From SAR324 cluster bacterium (GTDB lineage Bacteria > SAR324 > NAC60-12): a DNA stretch of 50,150 nt. Both the position numbers and the translations under genes were made by a program. The notes under the pieces were generated by a model. That model was not told the DNA's origin. It saw only the letters and a program-made list of their open reading frames with translations, and did not search any database. The DNA is taken from assembly GCA_015231885.1 (NCBI GenBank), contig JADGAT010000033.1, positions 1 to 50,150 on the forward strand. Direction: 5' to 3'. This document shows, piece by piece, positions 9,754 to 18,847 of the stretch. Each line of letters starts with the position of its first letter. Position 1 is the stretch's first letter.

Positions 9754-10395
9754 ATGAAGGGAATTGGACAAGCTATGTGGAAATTATTGGGAATCCAGGG
9801 AGCCTTTCTTGTGCTGCTATGGAATCATGTTGCTGTCGGAGTTTTGGCAGCGCCCTACAATCAATCAGCTGTAGTCTTGGCAGTGTTTTCTAAAAAGGGG
9901 CATTCTTCCAGTGAACTGGCCAAAGGAAAATTTTTGATTGCTCGTGAACAGCTGAATGATCCCAATTTTTCACGAAGTGTGGTGCTATTGATTGAGTATG
10001 ATGCTCATAGCACGGTGGGGCTGGTTATCAATCGCCCCACCGATGTCCAGCTTGCAAAACTGTGGCCTACGATAAAAGGGGTTCAGCAGCATCAAGATCC
10101 TCTATTCCTGGGAGGGCCGGTAGCGAGAGGTCAGATTTTGCTTCTTGTCCAATCTGATCAAGCACCCGAAAATACAATTCATGTTTTTGAGAATATTTAT
10201 GTCAGTTCCAGCAGACATGTGCTGGAACAAATGATTGTCCAATCCACTTCCAGACATGGCAATACATTTCGTGTGTATGCGGGTTATGCGGGGTGGGCTC
10301 CTGGACAATTGGAAAAGGAAGTGTTGAGAGGGGATTGGGATGTGCTTAAAGCCGATGCGTCCTCCATTTTTAGAGATTATCAAAGCAATGATTAA
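9754..10395 (+). CDS. YqgE/AlgH family protein with N-terminal hydrophobic leader
   Basis: A 213-residue protein of the YqgE/AlgH (UPF0301) family. The family start KGKFLIAREQLNDPNFSRSV, then VGLVINRPTD, LFLGGPV and YAGYAGWAPGQLEKE are all present. Members are usually about 185 residues and cytoplasmic. This one has roughly 45 extra N-terminal residues with a hydrophobic stretch (GAFLVLLW) that could be a signal peptide or anchor. No strong ribosome-binding site precedes the ATG at 9754. The ATG at 9775 has a GAAGGGA string 12 or so bases upstream and is a fair alternative. The molecular function of the family is not known. The hydrolase gene follows almost directly. Confidence 0.85.
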   Translation: MKGIGQAMWKLLGIQGAFLVLLWNHVAVGVLAAPYNQSAVVLAVFSKKGHSSSELAKGKFLIAREQLNDPNFSRSVVLLIEYDAHSTVGLVINRPTDVQLAKLWPTIKGVQQHQDPLFLGGPVARGQILLLVQSDQAPENTIHVFENIYVSSSRHVLEQMIVQSTSRHGNTFRVYAGYAGWAPGQLEKEVLRGDWDVLKADASSIFRDYQSND

Positions 10396-10409
10396 TGAGG
10401 AATGACGAC

Positions 10410-10928
10410 ATGACTGAAAGAAAAATCATCTATTTTGCACATGGTTTGGAAAGCGGGCCTTGGGGATCAAAAATTCAATATTTGGCCGAGATTGGAAGGT
10501 CTCACGGATTTGAAGTAGAAAGTCCTGATTATGCAGGCATGATGGATCCCAACCAAAGGGTTGAAAAACTTTTGAAGCTGGTGGCCTTAGATGCCGATTG
10601 CCTAGTTTTGGCGGGATCCAGCATGGGAGGCTGGGTGTCTCTGGAAGCTTCCAGCCGTCTAAATCCCACAGCTATATTTTTGTTGGCTCCTGCCGTGTAC
10701 GTTGGGTATTTGGTGGAAAGTGAAATCAAAGAAGCCCCTCCTCCTTATACAGAGCATCTGGATATTGTTCACGGCTGGCATGATGACACGGTTCCTGTAG
10801 ATGGGGTGATTCGCTTTGCCAAAGAACATCAGGCACGACTGCATTTGCTGAATAGTGGTCATCGTTTGATGGATCAGCTGCCGACTCTGGGAAAATTATT
10901 TTCCAACTTTCTGACAGAACTGCTCTAG
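10410..10928 (+). CDS. small alpha/beta hydrolase (YqiA/YcfP-like)
   Basis: A single-domain alpha/beta hydrolase of 172 residues. FAHGLESGPWGSK near the N-terminus resembles the oxyanion-hole loop of the YqiA/YcfP group. The nucleophile elbow GSSMGG has Ser71. HGWHDDTVP supplies the acid and NSGHRL the histidine. Small esterases or thioesterases are typical of the group, and the substrate cannot be read from sequence. An ATG at 10395 overlaps the stop of the AlgH gene, but the ATG at 10410 has GAGG 9 bases upstream and gives the family-like start, so I prefer it. It is probably translationally coupled to the gene before it. Confidence 0.82.
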   Translation: MTERKIIYFAHGLESGPWGSKIQYLAEIGRSHGFEVESPDYAGMMDPNQRVEKLLKLVALDADCLVLAGSSMGGWVSLEASSRLNPTAIFLLAPAVYVGYLVESEIKEAPPPYTEHLDIVHGWHDDTVPVDGVIRFAKEHQARLHLLNSGHRLMDQLPTLGKLFSNFLTELL

Positions 10929-10958
10929 TACATCAAGACAAAAGGCCACTCATAGATT

Positions 10959-11052
10959 GTCATTGCGAGGTGAGAGGGACGAACAACGAAGCGATCTAAA
11001 CACCGTATAAAGATTACTTCAACGGATGACCGTCCCCTTTTCTCACAATGAC
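10959..11052. repeat. MITE-like element with GTCATTGCGAG ends
   Basis: The 94-bp element starts with GTCATTGCGAG and ends with CTCACAATGAC, an 11-bp terminal inverted repeat with one mismatch. The internal string GAAGCGATCT is also typical of the well-known dispersed GTCATTGCGAGG element found in many bacterial genomes. It contains no gene and lies between the hydrolase and PilZ genes, where it could form a transcript hairpin. Confidence 0.75.
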
Positions 11053-11102
11053 AAAAATGTGCATGGAATTTCCCTACACTACCTTTATATTTTGAAGTAA
11101 TT

Positions 11103-12365
11103 ATGAAGAATCAGTGCGTCAATGGACTGCATCGGACACAAAATAAAATTATTGGAAAACTGCCTCTAGTTTTTACAATAATATGTCTGATGGGACTGGT
11201 TTCCTGCAAATCAACCCGTGATCAAGCCCAACAGTATTCCCAAGATCTGATCCGACAACTGCTACACCGCTGGGATTCGTTTGAACTCAAGAAAATCGAA
11301 CGCCCGGAAAGGAGATTTTATGCGGGAAAATCTCAGGGAAAAATTCTTAGCAGTGCCCTGGGATTGACCATAGGGCTCATTGTTATTGCTTATTTTGGAG
11401 GAAAGTATTGGGAAAAATTCATGCTAGGCCGAAAACAACAAAAAAAGACACTGGAAAAAGTGGAGAAATTGTACGATCAAATGAATATCAAGGAAGCTGA
11501 TCATCAATTGTTGGTCGGGATCTGCGGAACATCATCCCCCGATAGGATTTTGAAGCTGATTGAATCAGCAGAAGAGTTTGAGTTGTGTGCAAACGAATTT
11601 TCGACAAAAGCACAAGATGAAAAAGCCTTGTCACGCCTGTACCGTCTGAGACATCAACTTGGCTTTGGCTTTTACAATAAACGAATCCCTTTGCTCTCCA
11701 CACAAATGCTGGTTCCTGCAGATCAATTGGTTTGCAGCGTCGTGCTTCCCCAAAAAACAGTGACCTTCCTCTCCTCAGTTGTTTTTGCTACAGAAAAATA
11801 CATGGTTGTCAAATCTCCTACGAGGAACAAGAAACCTGTGGATTTGAGCCGATTTTCCAATTTACTCTGCAAAGTTTCCAGGGAAGATTCTGTCGAGTAC
11901 CAGTTTATTCTGCCGATACGACGAGAATTGAGAGGGAAAGTCAATGGAATTGTTCTGGGGCAAACTCGGGAGATTCAAGCACTCCAGGTACGCGATGCCG
12001 AGAGAGTACCTGTCAATATTTCCACAACCTTCCATGTCATTACAGAAAAAGAATTTGCCCTTTATATGGATCAGCCTGAATACCTCTCTACCGCCAAAAA
12101 AGGAACACATTTCAAAGGCACCATCACCGATATCAGCACAGGAGGGATCAATGTGGGAACTGTGAAACGGCCGGACGACTTGCAGGAAGATGCTCTGCTT
12201 GTGTTTTCTCTGGAAGGGGCTAACCTCCGTGGAGATGTAACGGCAAAGGTTCTGAAAATTGAACAAGATGGGGAAGAACATCACCTGCATTTACAATATT
12301 TTCGGATGCGAGAAATAAAGCGGATTCGGCTTAATAAATTTATTGAGCAGATGAAAAAAACTTAG
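11103..12365 (+). CDS. membrane-anchored PilZ domain protein (c-di-GMP binding)
   Basis: A 420-residue protein with a C-terminal PilZ domain. The RxxxR arm is RDAER (about 298-302) and the second motif is DISTGG near 346-351, so c-di-GMP binding is likely. A YcgR-like N-terminal domain precedes it (about 190-290). The N-terminus has a signal-like stretch ending in a possible lipobox LVSC (Cys35) and a second hydrophobic segment at about 78-98. The soluble part would then face the cytoplasm, with a short periplasmic loop between. Nearby genes give no clear partner (a small membrane protein and ptsP downstream). PilZ is sure; lipidation is only a possibility. Confidence 0.82.
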   Translation: MKNQCVNGLHRTQNKIIGKLPLVFTIICLMGLVSCKSTRDQAQQYSQDLIRQLLHRWDSFELKKIERPERRFYAGKSQGKILSSALGLTIGLIVIAYFGGKYWEKFMLGRKQQKKTLEKVEKLYDQMNIKEADHQLLVGICGTSSPDRILKLIESAEEFELCANEFSTKAQDEKALSRLYRLRHQLGFGFYNKRIPLLSTQMLVPADQLVCSVVLPQKTVTFLSSVVFATEKYMVVKSPTRNKKPVDLSRFSNLLCKVSREDSVEYQFILPIRRELRGKVNGIVLGQTREIQALQVRDAERVPVNISTTFHVITEKEFALYMDQPEYLSTAKKGTHFKGTITDISTGGINVGTVKRPDDLQEDALLVFSLEGANLRGDVTAKVLKIEQDGEEHHLHLQYFRMREIKRIRLNKFIEQMKKT

Positions 12366-12543
12366 GAAAACGAAAATAATAACATGCGAATGAGTATTTC
12401 TAAGGACGATGAATCGTCTCAAAATCATTTGAGTTCCAGCATGTGTTCAAACTTAATTTTATATAAACATTATAAATCGGACATAGAAAGGCCGTTATTC
12501 ACCATTTTTTATTAAAGTTATTAAATATCAGTAGTTTACATAT

Positions 12544-12559
12544 TGGCACATGTTGTGCA
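12544..12559 (+). promoter_or_regulatory. sigma-54 (-24/-12) promoter candidate
   Basis: TGGCACATGTTGTGCA has GG and GC exactly 10 bases apart and differs from TGGCAC-N5-TTGCW at one position. The predicted start near 12570 leaves a short leader before the ribosome-binding site at 12588-12592 of the 40-residue protein. The placement just upstream of that gene and ptsP supports it. Confidence 0.6.
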
Positions 12560-12598
12560 GAATAACAATAAAACTCAACTACATGATGGAGGTACAAT

Positions 12599-12721
12599 AT
12601 GGGAAGTTTATCCACAAACTCGCAAGTAGTCGTTTTTTTAATTGGAATCACACTTGCGGTATTGTTGATTGTTTTCGCCTTCCTAAGCATTAAAACACTG
12701 ATCCCAGAGCAGCGGACTTAA
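12599..12721 (+). CDS. 40-residue single-pass membrane protein
   Basis: A very small gene, easily missed. GGAGG lies 6 bases before the ATG. The product has a short polar N-terminus, one hydrophobic helix of about 22 residues (from VVVFLIGITLAVLL onward), and a short tail ending PEQRT. I recognise no family. It starts about 29 bases after the predicted start site of a sigma-54-like promoter and stops 21 bases before ptsP, so it is probably the first gene of an operon with ptsP. The good ribosome-binding site, clean transmembrane helix and operon position argue for a real gene. Confidence 0.65.
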   Translation: MGSLSTNSQVVVFLIGITLAVLLIVFAFLSIKTLIPEQRT

Positions 12722-12742
12722 AATAACAAGGACAGCGGTTTT

Positions 12743-15001
12743 ATGAAACGAAATTATTTTAGCTTACTTTGTGACGTTGGAGAGCTGGCTTCCATTCTTG
12801 CCGGAAGCTTAGACATTGAATCGTTTCTCCAACGTTTAGTCACCATGATCTCCCATCATCTGAAAACGGAGGTATGCTCAATTTATCTTTATGATGACAT
12901 GACAGAAGAACTCGTTTTGCAGGCAGCTACCGGGTTGATCCCCGGAGCAGTCGGAATGATCAGGCTGAAAGAGGGAGAAGGTCTTGTGGGAAGGACTATG
13001 CAGGAACGTCGCCCCATTCTTGAAAAACAGGCCAGTCAAAGTCCCCAGTTCAAATACTTTCCGGACATGGGAGAAGAACCTTTTGAATCATTTCTGGCCA
13101 TTCCGATTGTGAGAGAAAGTAAGAAAATTGGAGTGCTGGCCCTTCAATGCAGGGAAAAGAACTATTTCAGGCAAAAGGATATTACTGCGCTGCGTGCCGT
13201 ATCCACCCAGTTAGCTGGCACGATAGAAAATGCCCGGCTTCTCATCAGCCTGCGGCAGGAATACACGCAGAAAAAGAAAAGTATTCCTGAAATAACCATT
13301 ATTAAGGGAAAGGTGGCTTCAAAAGGATTCAGTCACGGTCCGCTGGAGGTGCTTCGTGCTTTGAGTTCTGCTTCCAATGCTAAATCAGAATTGGCAAGCA
13401 ACGCGACCCTGCAAGACCTCCTGCTTGCCATAGAAGCTACTAGCCAACAGATTGAAGAACTGCAGATTCAAATTGCGGACCGAATGCCTGAAGTGATTAC
13501 GTTAATTTTCAATGCCCACCTTCTCATGCTTAAAGATCCGAATTTTACAGGGAGCATGGTCAAAAAAGTGGAAGACGGAATGAATGTGGAGGATGCAATT
13601 GAGCAAGTAATTCAGTACTTTGTGAAGATTTTTGCCAGCAGCAAAGACAACTATATGAAAGAAAAAGCAAAAGACGTGGAAGACATAGGACGTCGCCTGC
13701 TGGATAATCTTATGTTGTCTGGGCCAAAAGCTGCAAATCCAATTAAAGGATCAATCATTGTCACACGGGATCTTTATCCTTCCGAAATTGTCAAGTTTGC
13801 CATAGAAGGAATTAACGGTATCGTATTAGTCGGAGGTGGGATCACCAGCCATATTTCAATTATCGCTCGTTCTCTGCAGATTCCGCTGATTATTGTGGAA
13901 AATGAAGATTTGTTGTCTGTTGGCAAAGGAAGCCATATCCTACTTGATGACGAAGGTGGAAATGTTTACGTCAACCCCTCTCTAGAAACAATTCATGCTT
14001 TTAGCAAGGAAAATACGACAAGACAAGAACGTGGATCTAATTTTTTAAAAATGAGTGATACAACCAGAACGGTTGATGGTACTCAAGTTCAGCTTATGGC
14101 CAATATTAATCTTCTGAACGAGCTTTCATTGGCCGTCTCGTTAAAGACCGATGGAATAGGTCTGTATCGAACAGAATTTCCCTTTCTAATCCGCCACACA
14201 CTGCCGTCAGAAGAAGAGCAGTATCTTATTTATTCACAATTGGTAGAACAAATGAAAGAGAAAGAGATCACTTTTCGTACACTGGATGTTGGCGGGGATA
14301 AAGTATTGACTTACTACAGTCGAAGCAATGAAATCAATCCGGGATTGGGTTTACGATCAATACGTTTTTCTTTAAAGCATCAGGATATATTTAAACAGCA
14401 GATTCGAGCCATTTTAAGAGCTGGTGCAGGAGCCCGTGATCTCAGAATCATGTTTCCGATGATTTCTTCCCTGGATGAATTATATCTCGTACGGCAAATC
14501 GTAGAGGATTGTATCAGTACGCTCAATAAAAAATCTTTTTCCTATTATGAGTCTCCCGCAATCGGAATGATGGTTGAGCTGCCCGCTGTTGTCGAAACCA
14601 TCGAAGAATTTGCTCGTGCCGCTGATTTTTTCTCAATTGGAACGAACGACTTCATTCAATTTATGCTGGCGGTCGATCGAGCTAATGACCAAGTCTCCTC
14701 CTATTACTGTCCCCATCATCCTGCAGTCTTACGCTCTCTTGCCAAGGTTGTCTCAGCGGCATGCAAGGAAAATATAGATGTCTCTGTATGTGGAGAAATG
14801 GCCCACCAGCAGGAATACACGGCTTTCCTTCTTGGCATTGGAGTACGCAAATTGAGTGTTGATCCACAATTCCTTCCAGCGGTTCAAGCGACCATTGAAA
14901 AGATAAGTGTGTCCGAAGCAAAACAAGAAGCCGAATTGCTGCTTCGAGAAAGCACAATAGCAAACATTGAACAGCGGCTGCAGATAGGAGATCGGAAGTG
15001 A
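12743..15001 (+). CDS. ptsP: phosphoenolpyruvate-protein phosphotransferase with GAF domain (EI-Ntr)
   Basis: A 752-residue enzyme I of the nitrogen-type PTS. The N-terminal GAF domain (about 15-165) is the mark of PtsP. The swivelling phosphohistidine domain has GGGITSHISIIAR with His370. The PEP-binding barrel follows with LDVGGDK, NPGLGLRS, GTNDFIQF and VCGEMA. It takes phosphate from PEP and passes it to an NPr-type HPr, feeding a regulatory cascade often linked to nitrogen, potassium or sigma-54 functions. Neither NPr nor EIIA-Ntr is in the window. It follows the small membrane protein and the sigma-54-like promoter. The ribosome-binding site is weak (AAGGACAG), which would fit coupling. 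Confidence 0.93.
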   Translation: MKRNYFSLLCDVGELASILAGSLDIESFLQRLVTMISHHLKTEVCSIYLYDDMTEELVLQAATGLIPGAVGMIRLKEGEGLVGRTMQERRPILEKQASQSPQFKYFPDMGEEPFESFLAIPIVRESKKIGVLALQCREKNYFRQKDITALRAVSTQLAGTIENARLLISLRQEYTQKKKSIPEITIIKGKVASKGFSHGPLEVLRALSSASNAKSELASNATLQDLLLAIEATSQQIEELQIQIADRMPEVITLIFNAHLLMLKDPNFTGSMVKKVEDGMNVEDAIEQVIQYFVKIFASSKDNYMKEKAKDVEDIGRRLLDNLMLSGPKAANPIKGSIIVTRDLYPSEIVKFAIEGINGIVLVGGGITSHISIIARSLQIPLIIVENEDLLSVGKGSHILLDDEGGNVYVNPSLETIHAFSKENTTRQERGSNFLKMSDTTRTVDGTQVQLMANINLLNELSLAVSLKTDGIGLYRTEFPFLIRHTLPSEEEQYLIYSQLVEQMKEKEITFRTLDVGGDKVLTYYSRSNEINPGLGLRSIRFSLKHQDIFKQQIRAILRAGAGARDLRIMFPMISSLDELYLVRQIVEDCISTLNKKSFSYYESPAIGMMVELPAVVETIEEFARAADFFSIGTNDFIQFMLAVDRANDQVSSYYCPHHPAVLRSLAKVVSAACKENIDVSVCGEMAHQQEYTAFLLGIGVRKLSVDPQFLPAVQATIEKISVSEAKQEAELLLRESTIANIEQRLQIGDRK

Positions 15002-15115
15002 AATGCCGGTGTCTGCTGTAAGGGGCTTATTTTTTGTGTCTTGCTCCTTTTTGAATTTATATTTCAATAACACAAACTATGGTACATCAATCCTCTTTCC
15101 ATTATAGGTAATACT

Positions 15116-15940
15116 ATGATTAAAAAATTTTTTTTGAATCTCATCTTTCTGGCATTGGTCAGTATCATGATCCATCCTTTTTTCATTCATCCAGAGCCTG
15201 TTAGAGAGAAAGAAAAATTAGATCAACTTTATCGTCAGGGACAAGAACTGTTCCATCAGAAGCATTACCAAGAGGCCTTATTGGCTTTGAAAACCTATAT
15301 TGAAACTTCCGGGCAAACCGGGCACAGAAGTGAACGGCTGTTATGGGCTATTGATCAAATAGGCCGTATCTACCTGAGTGAACAGAGCACTCCTGATGAG
15401 GCCATTGAATTTTTTGAAGAAATGTTAAAAGATTCCCGCTTGAACGAAGCCGAGGAGGATACCATTGAAGAATGGATTGCAGCGGCTTGGGAGTGGAAAA
15501 GAATCGATAAATCTTCTCCAACACCCCAAGATCCCAACAAGCTTTTTACGCTGGGAAAGCAATTTTACTTAGCAGGACTGAGTAAATCGGAATACCCGAT
15601 GGATGATGCCGGCAATGCCTCATTCAGTATTGCTCAAAGTTATTTACGCCCTTTCATTGTCTGGCATAACCAGGATTCTCGTATTGGTGAAGCTCTTTAT
15701 ATGATGGGAGACATTCGACGACGCCTTTGGAATGACAAAGAATATTGGGTGGAAAATTTTTACCTGAAAGAAGCGATACGACGATTCCCTCACACTCCTT
15801 TGGCTAAAAAAGCATTTAAATCTCTTGAAAGTGGAATCCATTTTAGCTACTCAGGTTCCAGCGGAGACCACACGCCTCAATCTGTTTTAACAATGCTGAA
15901 AACTTACAAAGCGATGGCAGAACCTAAAAAATCCGAATGA
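15116..15940 (+). CDS. exported TPR-like protein
   Basis: A 274-residue protein with an N-terminal signal sequence or anchor (KKFFLNLIFLALVSIMI) and helical repeats. The pair LYRQGQELFHQKHYQEALLA (about 40-60) is a recognisable TPR, and a second set near 190-235 (IGEALYMMGDIRRRL, then FYLKEAIRRFPHTPLAKKA) resembles the YbgF/BamD kind. It is probably periplasmic and may act as a scaffold. It precedes the RND efflux genes by 145 bases, but I see no proof of a shared transcript. No catalytic motif is visible. Confidence 0.7.
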   Translation: MIKKFFLNLIFLALVSIMIHPFFIHPEPVREKEKLDQLYRQGQELFHQKHYQEALLALKTYIETSGQTGHRSERLLWAIDQIGRIYLSEQSTPDEAIEFFEEMLKDSRLNEAEEDTIEEWIAAAWEWKRIDKSSPTPQDPNKLFTLGKQFYLAGLSKSEYPMDDAGNASFSIAQSYLRPFIVWHNQDSRIGEALYMMGDIRRRLWNDKEYWVENFYLKEAIRRFPHTPLAKKAFKSLESGIHFSYSGSSGDHTPQSVLTMLKTYKAMAEPKKSE

Positions 15941-16085
15941 TTTTCTTATGAGTCACGTTCGGTAGTAACAATAATTCTGGTTATAAGCGGGATCTTCATA
16001 TTTTCTCCACAATTAAGAGATAGAATAAACTGCTTTAGACGGCATGAGTCTCTTTTGTTCAACCGCAGCCACTATGATCAAGTCA

Positions 16086-17552
16086 ATGACAATAATAAAG
16101 CGATTCAGGATTAAAAGACCGCAATGGTTTCTACTGACCAGCGTCTTCTTAATTGTAAGCGGTTGCTCGACGCTGAAACCTGAAAAAATTGAACGTCCTG
16201 AAATCCCAAAAGTTGAACATTGGACTGTTACGGAATCAAACGATGAGAAAGTTGTCTTATCCGGATTATTATCTTTTCAGGATGCGCGTTTGGAGGAGCT
16301 GTTGAAAGCAGCATTGATTGGCAATTTTGATCTTCAGGTGACGGCAACACGGGTTGAGGCAGCGAGGGCTCAAGCCAAACTAGTCGGTGCCGCAATTGCT
16401 CCGGACTGGTCGGCTTCTGCCAAAGCATCCCGTAATTTCAGGAACAGCGCTTTGCAAACAGGAAGGGAGGTTTACTCGAATAATTTTGAACTGGGAGCCA
16501 ATGTTTCCTGGGAGGTAGATCTGTGGGAGCAGCTGAGTAATCGGAAAAAAGCGGCGACATGGAATTATCAGGCAAGCGTCACGGAACAAAGCGCGGCCCG
16601 CTTGTCTCTGATCGCTAATATTGCTCGGTCCTGGTATAACGCGATTGAAGCCCATCTGCAGATTCAGCTGCTCGAGAAACGATTGGTCAACCAGCAGGAA
16701 AATCTGGAAATTCTGGAGGAACGATTTCATCATGGAATCAATAATGCCCTCGATGTCCATTTGGCACGCGCAAGCGAAGCCTCGGAGAAAAGCAGGCTGT
16801 TCCAGAAAAAGGCTGCCCGAGAGTCCGAAATTCGTTCTCTGGAAGTCCTGCTCGGACTCTACCCCTCCGCACAACTGCCTCTTGCCGAAAAATTGCCGAA
16901 GCTGTCAGAACGGATACCTATTGGATTGCCGTCCGATTTGCTGAAACGCCGTCCGGATATTATTGCTGCAGAGCAGCGATTTAAGGCTTCAGAAGCATTG
17001 ACAGCAGCTGCGTACCAAAATCGGTTTCCCAGTTTGAGATTGACCGGAACGCTGGGGGCAAGCAATGGTGAATTCCATAAACTGTTCAGCAGCGATCAAC
17101 TCTTCGGATCATTGATTGCGGGAATCGCAACACCATTGTTCTATGGTGATGAACTGGAAGCCCAAGAAGAAGAGAGCCGGGCAAAGGCCAGGGAAACGGC
17201 AATCCATTATGCACGCACAGTATTGAATGCGTTTCAGGAAGTGGAAGCGTCCCTGAGCATAGAAAAATGGCTGGACCAGCAAGAAACAGCAATTGATGTA
17301 GCAATGCAGGAAGCCCAAGCGGGAGAAACTTTAGCATTTGAACAATACCAGTCAGGGTTGGTTGGATTTGTGACCGTCCTGGAAGCTCAACGACGGGCAT
17401 TTGATGCACAAAGCACCCTGATTCAAATTCGGAACAGCCGTTTGCAAAACCGTATTCGATTACACCTGGCCCTTGGAGGGAATTTTGTTGAAACAAAAGA
17501 ATTGGAACTAGAAACACGGAAGGTTTCCAATATTAGTGCAGGAGAAAAGTAA
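16086..17552 (+). CDS. RND efflux outer-membrane lipoprotein (NodT/OprM type)
   Basis: The outer-membrane channel of a tripartite pump. The N-terminus is a lipoprotein signal with positive residues and lipobox VSGC, the Cys at residue 27 from this start. The family landmarks are AAEQRFKASEALTAAAYQNRFPSLRLTG and GYLSGLV-like EQYQSGLVGFVTVLEAQR. The coding frame extends up to an ATG at 16044 with another ATG at 16074. None has a good ribosome-binding site; 16086 gives the most normal signal peptide. The stop overlaps the start of the adaptor gene (TAATG), so the two are translationally coupled. Confidence 0.88.
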   Translation: MTIIKRFRIKRPQWFLLTSVFLIVSGCSTLKPEKIERPEIPKVEHWTVTESNDEKVVLSGLLSFQDARLEELLKAALIGNFDLQVTATRVEAARAQAKLVGAAIAPDWSASAKASRNFRNSALQTGREVYSNNFELGANVSWEVDLWEQLSNRKKAATWNYQASVTEQSAARLSLIANIARSWYNAIEAHLQIQLLEKRLVNQQENLEILEERFHHGINNALDVHLARASEASEKSRLFQKKAARESEIRSLEVLLGLYPSAQLPLAEKLPKLSERIPIGLPSDLLKRRPDIIAAEQRFKASEALTAAAYQNRFPSLRLTGTLGASNGEFHKLFSSDQLFGSLIAGIATPLFYGDELEAQEEESRAKARETAIHYARTVLNAFQEVEASLSIEKWLDQQETAIDVAMQEAQAGETLAFEQYQSGLVGFVTVLEAQRRAFDAQSTLIQIRNSRLQNRIRLHLALGGNFVETKELELETRKVSNISAGEK

Positions 17553-18817
17553 TGTCGTGGATCAAGCAAGTTTTTAAATTTGGATTACCCATATTGATTT
17601 TAGGAGGCAGCGTGTGGGGTGCTTCAATTATTATGGAGAAGCGTCCCGAACCTGTGAAACAAAAAGCTCCCGTTGCTGTCTTGACTGTAGACGCAGTCCG
17701 CTTGACTCCGGAAACGTACCAAGTCAAGGCTCTTTCGTATGGAACGGTATCACCGCGTACGGAAAGCTCTTTGATTCCACAGGTTTCAGGCGAAATAGTT
17801 AACGTGTCTCCCCGCTTTCAGCCAGGTGGTTTCTTTGAGAAAGGTGATGTCTTACTGCAATTGGATTCCCGTGATTATGAAGCCTCTGTTAAAATTGCGG
17901 AATCAGTTCTGGTGCAGGCACGTTTGGCATTTGAAGATGAAAACGCTAAGGCGGAGCAGGCATTGCGAGACTGGAAACGCTTAGGACAATCCGGAAAACC
18001 GAGTGATCGTGTTTTACGGAAACCACAGGTCGAGGCAGCCCGGGCCGAGATGATTTCCGCCGCCACTCGATTGGAACAAGCCAAACGCAACCTGGCACGG
18101 ACACGGATCAAGGCTCCCTACAGCGGAAGAATTTTAACAAAACGCGTCGATATCGGGCAATTTGTATCGCAGGGAACCGTATTGGCTGAAATTTTTGCTG
18201 TAGACTATGTGGAAATTCGCTTGCCTCTCAGTAATGACCAACTCGAATTCATAGATATCCCGGAAGACTATCGTGATAAGGCAGTCAACGTCCCTGGACC
18301 GAAAGTTGACATAACCGCGACCATTGGGCGAAAGCGATTCCGATGGCAGGGGAACATCATACGAGCTGAAGGCGCGCTGGATGTCAACACTCGTCAACTT
18401 TTTGTAGTGGCCCAGGTCGACAATCCTTACGGGAAATCCGCCGACAATAAACCTCCATTAAAAATTGGGCAGTTTGTAGAAGCAATAATTTCTGGGCAGG
18501 TAATGGAAAATGTGTTTGTGATTCCACGATCCGCACTTGATCAAAACAATGACGTCATGTTGATTGAAAACAACAGCTTGGTACGACGGTCCTTGTCCCT
18601 GTTGTGGAGCGATGGAGAAAATGCCGTTATCGGTGGAGAATTGCATGAAGGAGAACTGCTTTGCGTCACACCACCCGGTTCCCTGATAAGTGGGATGCGT
18701 GTGAATCCTGTGGTACAGGGGGAACCCGCTGTGCCAAATTCCGTGAGCCAGAAGGAAGACACCGGCAGCACTGCTCCTTTTTCTAACGGAAGAATGCAGA
18801 AAAAACGGATTCAATGA
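17552..18817 (+). CDS. RND efflux periplasmic adaptor (HlyD/MFP family)
   Basis: A 421-residue membrane-fusion protein that links the inner-membrane pump to the outer-membrane channel. An N-terminal hydrophobic anchor (FGLPILILGGSVWGASII) is followed by a lipoyl half (VSGEIVNVSPRFQPGGFFEKGDVLLQLD), an alpha-helical hairpin with a coiled coil (about 110-180), the second lipoyl half (TRIKAPYSGRILTKRVDIGQFV), then a beta-barrel domain. The ATG overlaps the stop of the lipoprotein gene by one base. The pump gene follows 30 bases later, so all three form one operon. Confidence 0.93.
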   Translation: MSWIKQVFKFGLPILILGGSVWGASIIMEKRPEPVKQKAPVAVLTVDAVRLTPETYQVKALSYGTVSPRTESSLIPQVSGEIVNVSPRFQPGGFFEKGDVLLQLDSRDYEASVKIAESVLVQARLAFEDENAKAEQALRDWKRLGQSGKPSDRVLRKPQVEAARAEMISAATRLEQAKRNLARTRIKAPYSGRILTKRVDIGQFVSQGTVLAEIFAVDYVEIRLPLSNDQLEFIDIPEDYRDKAVNVPGPKVDITATIGRKRFRWQGNIIRAEGALDVNTRQLFVVAQVDNPYGKSADNKPPLKIGQFVEAIISGQVMENVFVIPRSALDQNNDVMLIENNSLVRRSLSLLWSDGENAVIGGELHEGELLCVTPPGSLISGMRVNPVVQGEPAVPNSVSQKEDTGSTAPFSNGRMQKKRIQ

Positions 18818-18847
18818 TGGATATCTACAATGTAGAGGAAAGAAAAA

